Assembly (NCBI RefSeq): GCF_001613245.1
Contig: NZ_BDBZ01000007.1
Span: forward strand, 1-64,000
Length of the DNA stretch: 64,000 nt
Direction: 5' to 3'
Source of the DNA: Nocardia speluncae NBRC 108251
Lineage (GTDB): Bacteria; Actinomycetota; Actinomycetes; Mycobacteriales; Mycobacteriaceae
In this document: positions 57,918-64,000 of the stretch, piece by piece
Layout of the letters: each line of letters starts with the position of its first letter
How positions within the stretch are numbered: position 1 is the stretch's first letter
The notes under the pieces: model-generated
Told to the model about the DNA's origin: nothing
Databases searched by the model: none
Seen by the model: only the letters and a program-made list of their open reading frames with translations
Translations under genes and position numbers: made by a program

Positions 57918-58862
57918 GTGAAACCGATCCGATCCGAATTCCGCGTCCCGCGCCGATCGCTGGCGGCCGTACTGGCCGTCACCGCGTTCGCCGTCACCGC
58001 ATGCGGTTCCGATCCGGGCGAGCCCACCACCTCGACACCCGCCACGATCAGCGCGCCGGCCGTCGCCGAACTCAGCAATTCGCTGATGGAGATCCAAGAA
58101 CGCCACAATGTGCTGTTCGGCATCGCCGCCTACAGCCCCACGGGTGCGCGGACCTTCGAGTGGAATGCCGCGGACCGGTTCGCCCTCACCTCCACCTTCA
58201 AGGTGTACGCGGTCGCCGCGCTGCTGCGCCTCGCCGAACGCGGGGAAGTGGATCTGAACGAGCGGGTGCCGATCCTGCACGCGGACATCGTGATCGCGTC
58301 ACCGACCACCAGTTACCGCGCCGGTGAGACACTCAGCTGGTACGACCTGTGCCAAGCCGCCCTCGTGCGCAGCGACAACACGGCCGCCAACCTCATCCTG
58401 CGCCGGATCGGCGGCCCGCCCGCGGTCACCGCTCTGGCTCGCATGATCGGCGATACCGAGACCCGGCTGGATCGCTGGGAACCGGCACTCAACGAAGCCC
58501 TCCCCGGCGACACCCGCGATACCAGCACCCCTGCCGCGTTCGCCGGTGGTCTGCACCGGCTCGTCCTGGGCAATGCGCTGATCCCGGTACACCGGCGGAT
58601 GCTCACCGGCTGGATGCGTTCGAGCGTCACCTCGGGTGATCGGATGCGCGAGGGGTTGCCGGTCGGCTGGGTTGCGGCCGATAAATCCGGGACCGGCGCC
58701 TACGGCACCGTCAACGATGCCGGTGTGGTGTGGAGCCCCACGGGAACCTCGGTCGTTCTCGTCATCTTCAGCCGCTCGACCATCGGCTACCCCATGGCCG
58801 CCCCGAGCAACAAGGCCGTCGCCGACGCCACCACAGCCGTCCTGGCGACCGTGACCAGCTGA
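57918..58862 (+). CDS. bla: Class A beta-lactamase, lipoprotein, 314 aa
   Basis: All class A residues are present: Ser92-x-x-Lys95 in STFK, Ser152-Asp-Asn in SDNTAAN, Glu188 in EPALN (omega loop), and Lys256-Ser-Gly in KSGTG. The N-terminus is a lipoprotein signal with lipobox VTAC, so it is membrane-anchored outside. It uses GTG 57918; a longer frame to 57744 is open but lacks a ribosome site. It hydrolyses penicillins and cephalosporins. The family includes the Nocardia FAR/AST enzymes; which this matches needs a comparison. Confidence 0.93.
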   Translation: MKPIRSEFRVPRRSLAAVLAVTAFAVTACGSDPGEPTTSTPATISAPAVAELSNSLMEIQERHNVLFGIAAYSPTGARTFEWNAADRFALTSTFKVYAVAALLRLAERGEVDLNERVPILHADIVIASPTTSYRAGETLSWYDLCQAALVRSDNTAANLILRRIGGPPAVTALARMIGDTETRLDRWEPALNEALPGDTRDTSTPAAFAGGLHRLVLGNALIPVHRRMLTGWMRSSVTSGDRMREGLPVGWVAADKSGTGAYGTVNDAGVVWSPTGTSVVLVIFSRSTIGYPMAAPSNKAVADATTAVLATVTS

Positions 58863-58914
58863 TGCGAGCAGCGCCGAACCCGGTATCCTGCGTCGGGATA
58901 CGAGGGGAACGCGA

Positions 58915-59265
58915 ATGTATTTGGAGTCCGATTTTGCCACCGAGGCGGAGAATGCGACGCGGGACGACGTGATCGGCCTGATTCGCGCGCTGGGGCATGA
59001 GCATTCCATTGCACGACTGGCTCGCGCCGACGAGATCTATGTCCAGGCGGTGTATCTTCCCGCGGCGGCCCTGTACTACATCCCGGGTGAGCCCGAGTTC
59101 GGTATCGATTTCCGAGACGGCGGACCGAGCCTGCACTACGCGGCATCCAACACCGATCGAGAGTCCGTGCTGGAGGTTTTCCTCGGTTATCTCGACCAGG
59201 ACGACCGGTGGCGAACCGCACTCGACTGGACACGCGACACCCGGTACGAGGACACATCCGACTGA
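58915..59265 (+). CDS. Small hypothetical protein (Imm1-like?), 116 aa
   Basis: ATG 58915 follows GAGGGGAAC. It reads MYLESDFATEAENATRDDVI, then YVQAVYLPAAALYYIPGEPE and a Trp-rich acidic end. An acidic small soluble protein with such a pattern could be an immunity protein, but no toxin is adjacent. No family is claimed. It stands alone between the beta-lactamase and the pentapeptide-repeat gene. Confidence 0.55.
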   Translation: MYLESDFATEAENATRDDVIGLIRALGHEHSIARLARADEIYVQAVYLPAAALYYIPGEPEFGIDFRDGGPSLHYAASNTDRESVLEVFLGYLDQDDRWRTALDWTRDTRYEDTSD

Positions 59266-59366
59266 CTCCCCGGACGTCCGGCGACCCGGGCAGCGCCGCT
59301 ATCGGAGGTGACGACGGGGGCTAGCCCTGCCGCTGCCGACGTGGTGCGCACGACCGCCCGCTGGGC

Positions 59367-60008
59367 TCACTCCTCGACGACCAGTCCGACCGCCGCGGCG
59401 AGAGTCGGCGCGAGGTCCAGCAGCTGGCCCGGTGTGACGAGTGCGCCGCGCAACGATTCCACCCCATCGGCGATACCGATACTGTGCGCCTGCCGGAAGT
59501 CGACCTTCTTCAGCTGTGCATTGCGCACCGCCAAAGCCGACACCTCGGAACCCGGGAAGCTCACTTCCGAAAGCTTCGCGCTACCGAAATCGACGTGCCG
59601 CAGCACACAATCGACGAAACGGACCTTGGTCAACCGGGCATTCCGGAAATTCACCGAGTCCAGTTTGCAATTATGGAAGACCACCCGGCGCAGCTCGGCA
59701 CCGCTGGCCTCCACCCCCGACCAGGCCCCCTCGATCATTTCCGCATCCAGCCACGCGGCGTCGGGCATATCCGTCCCGGTGAACCGGACACCGTGCAGCC
59801 AGACATCGGCGAACCGGGCGCCCCCGGCCACACCGCGGTCGAAATGCATCGAGCGGAAGGCGCACTGGCCGAACACCGTATTGCGGAGATCGGGTTCGGC
59901 CAGCACCATATCCTCGAACCGGGCACAGTCGTACTCACGCTCGACAGCCAGTTCGCCGACCGGTTCCAGCCATTGGGTGAACGGTAGATCGGCCAGTTCC
60001 CGTGGCAT
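59367..60008 (-). CDS. Pentapeptide-repeat protein, 213 aa
   Basis: From residue ~30 to 175 the sequence repeats A(D/N)LXX-type units with a hydrophobic or aromatic residue every fifth position: CARFEDMVLAEPDLRNTVFG, CAFRSMHFDRGV, VNFRNARLTKVRFVDCVLRH, VDFGSAKLSEVSF. This predicts a right-handed quadrilateral beta-helix, as in MfpA and Qnr, which mimic DNA and bind gyrase. A resistance role is not shown. ATG 60008 has GAGTGG upstream. Upstream gap 60009-60289 (281 bp) holds nothing recognised. Confidence 0.82.
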   Translation of the reverse strand: MPRELADLPFTQWLEPVGELAVEREYDCARFEDMVLAEPDLRNTVFGQCAFRSMHFDRGVAGGARFADVWLHGVRFTGTDMPDAAWLDAEMIEGAWSGVEASGAELRRVVFHNCKLDSVNFRNARLTKVRFVDCVLRHVDFGSAKLSEVSFPGSEVSALAVRNAQLKKVDFRQAHSIGIADGVESLRGALVTPGQLLDLAPTLAAAVGLVVEE

Positions 60009-60289
60009 TCCACTCCTTCGTCGGTGACTGTGGCGATCACGCCGAGACGGTCCCACTGTAGATGGTGAAATGCACGGCACCGGGGCAGGCTCGGGCGCTC
60101 GCGGTGGACAGCACGGGCACCGGGCGCGGCGGCTGTTCAGCCTACAGAAGGACGCAGGCGATCGCGAGATGGTTGCGGCGTGCCGGAGCGTGAATATGTC
60201 ATGCCACTTGTACTTTCCGTCGGTACTGAAGACTTCCGAGGGAGAAACACAGGACGATCGACCCCGACCCCGACGCTCACGGCATGGGC

Positions 60290-61369
60290 TCAGCGTGATT
60301 CGTTTCCGGCCGATTTCCGGTCCGCGAGGCCCGGGGGCGGATGCGCCGCTGCGGGCTTCCAGCCGAGCGCCGGGGCGATGAGTTCGACCGTGTCGTGCAG
60401 GATCTGCTCGTAGTCGCCGCGATGGAATTCGTAGGGCAGTTCGAGGCGGAGTTCGGTGGTGTGGGCGAGAACCGGATCGGTGCGTAGACGAGCCACGATC
60501 TGTTCGGCGGTACCGGCCAGATCCGGCGCGAACAGGATGCGCCGCTCACCCTGCGGGGCCAGCGTCCGGTCGTGCCGGGTGGCCGCGTACTGCCGGTAGC
60601 GCTCGCGGGTGGGGCGGTCGGCGCTGTCGAAGGGGACGATCACCCGGCCCACCGCGACTCTGGCCGGCCGTGCCGGATCGATACGACGCCGGTACTCGGC
60701 GAGCAGATCCAGCTGAGTAGTGCCGAAATCGTCGCTGTGCTCGCCGAACACGATATTGCCGGTGAGCAGGTTCAGGCCGTTCGTTGCGGCCCAGCCTGCC
60801 GAACGGATGCTTCCGCCGCCATACCAGAGCCGGTCGATCAACCCGGGGCTGTGGGGTTGCAGACGGGGACGCTGGATATTGCCGGGGGAGTGGATCACGG
60901 TATCCGGGCCGCCCAGGTAGTCGCCCCGCAGGTTGTCGATCAAGCGGGCGATTCGTCCGTAGGACAGGTCGTAGCTGCGCCAGTCGCCGTCGAAGACGAG
61001 GTCGCCGATCAGGTCGGCGTGCGGCGGTGTGCCCGCGCTGAAACCGGGTTGCAGCCGTCCACCGGACAGGACGTCGGCCATCGACAGGTCCTCGGCCAGC
61101 CGGAACGGGCTTTCGTAGCCGATAGGGATCACGGCGGTGCCCAGTTCGACTCGGCTGGTGCGCTGCGCGGCGGCGGCCAGGAAAACCGCCGCCGAACCCA
61201 CTCCGTGCTCGAGATGCCGCTGCCGGATCCAGGCACCGTCGAAACCCCGGCGTTCGGCGAACTCGAACAGCCGCAGCGTGTCTTCGAGTCCGGCGGCGGG
61301 ATCACCGTCGGGGTAGTTCCCGGGAGTGAGCAGTGAGAGTGTGGTGATCGACGGTGCGCCGGCGCTCAT
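60290..61369 (-). CDS. LLM-class flavin-dependent oxidoreductase (MsnO8-like), 359 aa
   Basis: Opens TTLSLLTPGNYPDGDPAAGL and has FAERRGFDGAWIRQRHLEHG, VELGTAVIPIGYESPFRLAE, LSGGRLQPGFSAGTPPHADL, in the family's order. It ends with a C-terminal helical lid. It is the last gene of the run permease-permease-DUF1684-LLM, separated by 4 bp from the DUF1684 gene, so it is a flavin or F420 enzyme acting with that protein and the importer. Confidence 0.88.
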   Translation of the reverse strand: MSAGAPSITTLSLLTPGNYPDGDPAAGLEDTLRLFEFAERRGFDGAWIRQRHLEHGVGSAAVFLAAAAQRTSRVELGTAVIPIGYESPFRLAEDLSMADVLSGGRLQPGFSAGTPPHADLIGDLVFDGDWRSYDLSYGRIARLIDNLRGDYLGGPDTVIHSPGNIQRPRLQPHSPGLIDRLWYGGGSIRSAGWAATNGLNLLTGNIVFGEHSDDFGTTQLDLLAEYRRRIDPARPARVAVGRVIVPFDSADRPTRERYRQYAATRHDRTLAPQGERRILFAPDLAGTAEQIVARLRTDPVLAHTTELRLELPYEFHRGDYEQILHDTVELIAPALGWKPAAAHPPPGLADRKSAGNESR

Positions 61370-61373
61370 CGGA

Positions 61374-62186
61374 TCAGCCGCGTTCGTAAGGGATTTTCTC
61401 GCCTGCCTCGATTGCCACCGGTAACCGGTTCTCCGCCGGGGGCAACGGGCAGGTCGCGAGATCGGTGTACGCGCAGGGAAGATTCACGGCCCGGTTGAAG
61501 TCCAGGGTCACCGTGCCGTCGGGACCGGGCGGCGGTAGCTGCAGTACGCGGTTCGCGGCGTAGGTCGTGACCCCGGACGTCGCGTCGGTGAACAGGACCG
61601 ACAGGTGCCCCGGCGCCTTCCCGGGAAAGGCGGTCAGCCGGAGGGTGCGACCGTCGAGGCCGAACTCGATCTCTCCGGGCGCGTCGTAGACGTGTTCGAG
61701 TCCCTCCACGGCCGCGCCCACCGTGGTCGGCCGCGGCCGGGCGAACGCGGTGTACCGCCCCGTGACCACCCACTTCGGATCCGGGGCATAGGCGGGAGTG
61801 CCGCGAAAACCGGTGCGCAGCGGATTGTCCGGGTGCCGCGGACGGACGATATCGTGGCCGCCGCGTGCGGCGACCTCGATCACGGCAGGGCCCCATACAG
61901 CGTTGATCCCACTTCGCTCCGGGATGATGCCGAAACGGTGGGTGCCGGGCACCGGGCTCCCGTCGATCAGCAGTTTCTCACCTTCGCCGAGAACCACCAC
62001 GACCCCGTCGGGGCCGGTGGACCACTCACCCGGTGCATCGGCGAAACGTTGCGGTGCCGCCGTGAGCCAGTGCAGCCCGGTGACGGAGAGGAAGCCGTGC
62101 GGATCGGCCAGGTTCTCCTCCTGCCGCCGGTGCCAGTCCTGCCAGTCGGCGGTGAAGGTATCGGCCGAGGTTGCCGGGGTCGTCAT
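61374..62186 (-). CDS. DUF1684 protein, 270 aa
   Basis: DUF1684 features: ADWQDWHRRQEENLADPHGF (residues 13-32), LSVTGLHWL, and in the C-terminal half LPPPGPDGTVTLDFNRAVNL ending in CAYTDLATCPLPPAENRLPV. The family's function is unknown; it is a compact beta-rich fold. ATG 62186 with GGAGGG upstream; the longer upstream frame is antisense to the permease. It lies between the permease and LLM genes on one strand. Confidence 0.87.
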   Translation of the reverse strand: MTTPATSADTFTADWQDWHRRQEENLADPHGFLSVTGLHWLTAAPQRFADAPGEWSTGPDGVVVVLGEGEKLLIDGSPVPGTHRFGIIPERSGINAVWGPAVIEVAARGGHDIVRPRHPDNPLRTGFRGTPAYAPDPKWVVTGRYTAFARPRPTTVGAAVEGLEHVYDAPGEIEFGLDGRTLRLTAFPGKAPGHLSVLFTDATSGVTTYAANRVLQLPPPGPDGTVTLDFNRAVNLPCAYTDLATCPLPPAENRLPVAIEAGEKIPYERG

Positions 62187-62223
62187 GGGTGTTCCCTCCG
62201 GATCGGGGCGAGACTGTGCGTGA

Positions 62224-63174
62224 TCATCCGCCGCGGCCGCCGAACGAGAAACGTTTCTGCTCGTCCTGATTCTGTCCGCGCACCCGCCGGGGCCGGACGC
62301 CGAGCCACACCATGAGCGCCAGCGTCGCCAGATACGGTGCCGCGTCCGAAACCTGCATCGGCAAACCCACGGTTTGCAGGCGGAAGCCGAGGGCCTGCGT
62401 GTAGGCATAGCAGGCCAGTGCGAGGAGCAGGGGGCCGGCCCGGCCGGCGGTGAGAAGCAGGGCGAGCACGATGATCCAGCCCCGGCCGGCGGACATGTTC
62501 TCGGTGAACAGGGCGACGGCGCCGAGGGCGAGCTCGGCGCCCGCCAGACCGCCGAGTATTCCGGAGAGGACGAGGGCGGCGAAGCGGTAGCCGTCGGGCC
62601 GGACGCCGAGTGAGCGGGCGGCGTCCGGGTTTTCGCCGACGCCGCGTAGCCGGGTACCGGCAATGGTGCGGTGCAGCATCAGGTGGGTGAGGGGCACCGC
62701 AGCGAGGGCGAGTAGTCCGAGCGGGGTCAGTGCGGCGAGCACCGGTCCGATACCGGGTACTGCGGCGGCGCCGGAGAACCAATGCGGCAGACGTGCCAGA
62801 TCGGGGCTCTGGTAGGTGCCACGCACACCGAATACCGCTTCCAGGGCGAAGGTGGTCGCCCCGGCGACGAGCAGGTTGACCGCGGACCCGAGGATGAGCG
62901 GATGCCCGAACCGGGTGATCGTGCCGAAGGCGAAGACGCCGGCCGCGGCCGCACCCGCCACAGCCGCGGCGGCGGCCCCCAGGACGGCGCTACCGGTACA
63001 GGCACTGGCGGCGACGGCGGTGAAACAGCCGAGTAGCAGCAGCCCCTCGAGAGCCACGTTGAACACGCCCGCCCGGTGACAGATCAGGCCACCGGCGCCG
63101 AGCAGCAGCAGCGGTGTCGATGAGCGGGCGACGGCGGCGAGCACCTCGGGTGAGATCAGCAGCGCGAGGTTCAC
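62224..63174 (-). CDS. ABC transporter permease (BMP/nucleoside type), 316 aa
   Basis: BPD_transp_2 permease with about nine membrane segments: TPLLLLGAGGLICHRAGVFN, VALEGLLLLG, TLGENPDAAR-like TRLRGVGENPDAARSLGVRP, and LALGAVALFTENMSAGRGWI. These are the signatures of YufQ/RbsC-like nucleoside or BMP-type importers. The start GTG 63174 overlaps the previous stop (GTGA). It forms half of a heterodimeric channel with the next gene. Confidence 0.9.
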   Translation of the reverse strand: MNLALLISPEVLAAVARSSTPLLLLGAGGLICHRAGVFNVALEGLLLLGCFTAVAASACTGSAVLGAAAAAVAGAAAAGVFAFGTITRFGHPLILGSAVNLLVAGATTFALEAVFGVRGTYQSPDLARLPHWFSGAAAVPGIGPVLAALTPLGLLALAAVPLTHLMLHRTIAGTRLRGVGENPDAARSLGVRPDGYRFAALVLSGILGGLAGAELALGAVALFTENMSAGRGWIIVLALLLTAGRAGPLLLALACYAYTQALGFRLQTVGLPMQVSDAAPYLATLALMVWLGVRPRRVRGQNQDEQKRFSFGGRGG

Positions 63175-64000
63175 CGGCGCACTCCCCAGCGGCGGACCAG
63201 CGCGGCAGGGGTGAGCTGTAGCGAAACCAGGAAAACCACCAGCGCCTGCACCACCGTGGAAACATAGGACGACAACCCGTAATCCCGCTCGAGCTGCGCG
63301 GCGCCCACGCCGAGCGCGGTGAACAGGAACCCGGCCAGGACCACCGCGACCGGACTGGTGCGCGCGAGCAACACCACCAGCAGGGCGGTGATCGCGAACC
63401 CGGTGCCGTTGAGGCCGCCGTCGATGAGCCGGAAGTGTGAACCGAGCACGACCAGCACCCCGACGAGCCCGGCGATCGCGCCGCCGGTGGCCATATTCAC
63501 CACGACGGCCCGCCCGGTGCGCACGCCGACGCCGGCGGCCAGCCGCGGGTTGAGGCCGATGAGTGCGGTCTCGTAGCCGATCGGCAGCCGGTTGTTCACG
63601 AACACGCAGATCACGAAGACGGTGGCGACCACCAGCACCGACCAGTTCACCCCGGCGGCGAGCAGCGTGAGGACATTGCCGGACCCGAACCACGATTCGA
63701 GCAGATCGTGCCCGGCCGAATCCCGGGGTACGAGTGCCGCCACTCGGCGGTCCGCCGGGATCGATGCGGTGGCATCGCGTTTCGATGCCGGATCGGCGAG
63801 CGCCGTGTTGATCAGGTAGGAAGTGAGCGCGATGATCGGGAAATTGAGCAGCAGCGAGGTCGCGAACACCGGCGCCTCGAACCGGGTGAATGCGAGCGCC
63901 GAAGCGGTGGCGGCGAGCGCGCCGCCGGCCGCGGCCGCCACCAGGGCCACCGCGATCGCAATCCAGCCGGGTCCGGGCAGATATAGGGCCACCACCGTCC
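63171..64000 (-). CDS. ABC transporter permease (BMP/nucleoside type), partial
   Basis: The frame is open to the window edge, so the N-terminus is missing; the ATG at 63995 is inside a hydrophobic segment and is probably internal. It has GYETALIGLNPRLAAGVGVR and GGAIAGLVGVLVVLGSHFRL, the YufP-type partner of the permease at 62224. The ATPase and BMP lipoprotein expected for this importer should lie just off the window. Confidence 0.9.
   Translation of the reverse strand, partial: TVVALYLPGPGWIAIAVALVAAAAGGALAATASALAFTRFEAPVFATSLLLNFPIIALTSYLINTALADPASKRDATASIPADRRVAALVPRDSAGHDLLESWFGSGNVLTLLAAGVNWSVLVVATVFVICVFVNNRLPIGYETALIGLNPRLAAGVGVRTGRAVVVNMATGGAIAGLVGVLVVLGSHFRLIDGGLNGTGFAITALLVVLLARTSPVAVVLAGFLFTALGVGAAQLERDYGLSSYVSTVVQALVVFLVSLQLTPAALVRRWGVRR

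Noticed and set aside
1..64000. tRNA or rRNA genes, prophage or plasmid genes
   Set aside because: No tRNA arms with CCA-type ends, no conserved rRNA blocks, no integrase, capsid or replication proteins seen. Only IS200/IS605-type sequence was found.

Overview
The window is high-GC actinobacterial DNA, most likely from Nocardia or a close relative (inference). The grounds are the strong GC bias at third codon positions, frequent GTG starts, many P450s and LLM flavoenzymes, a mycofactocin-type SDR, and a lipoprotein class A beta-lactamase with a divergent LysR gene. About 55 protein genes are supported. No rRNA, tRNA, CRISPR array or prophage was seen.

Layout. 1-3.7 kb is a worn accessory region: a WD40 gene end, a hypothetical gene, an XRE regulator with two small partners, decayed coding remnants and a diverged repeat. 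3.7-17 kb and 44.9-54.6 kb look like two halves of one catabolic system. They hold two P450s, a ferredoxin, SDRs, an aldehyde dehydrogenase, a CaiB-type CoA transferase, two acyl-CoA ligases, an enoyl-CoA hydratase, an OB-fold/thiolase fusion, two amidohydrolases, two 3-hydroxyisobutyrate-dehydrogenase-like enzymes and an MFS exporter. The gene set suggests hydroxylation of a hydrophobic (terpenoid- or steroid-like) substrate, oxidation to an acid, CoA activation, hydration and retro-aldol cleavage. The substrate is unknown. Five copies of an operator-like sequence built on GAGAAT-N3-ATTCTC precede genes in both halves, which ties them together.

A tnpB-only IS200/IS605-type element (about 11.18-12.5 kb) sits between the start codon of the SDR/ferredoxin/P450 operon and the Shine-Dalgarno sequence and operator that appear to have belonged to it.

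17-32.5 kb looks like an organosulfur scavenging region: a sulfonate-type ABC importer, an arylsulfotransferase-like protein, a LacI regulator, a sulfurtransferase, three LLM flavin monooxygenases and a dipeptide-type ABC importer. 32.5-36.9 kb holds two divergent membrane acyltransferases and a PPOX/F420-type protein.

36.9-41.1 kb holds a CYP157-like P450 that lacks the ExxR motif, an AT-rich island, an uncharacterised radical SAM enzyme and a second P450. This is the best candidate here for an undescribed biosynthetic unit. 41.1-44.8 kb has a MerR/erythromycin-esterase pair and two hypothetical proteins.

54.8-60 kb holds a frameshifted lipoprotein, a Uma2-type nuclease, a beta-lactamase locus (cytosolic serine hydrolase, LysR, BlaA), a small protein and a pentapeptide-repeat protein. 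60.3-64 kb holds an LLM enzyme, a DUF1684 protein and two permeases of a BMP/nucleoside-type ABC importer that runs off the window.
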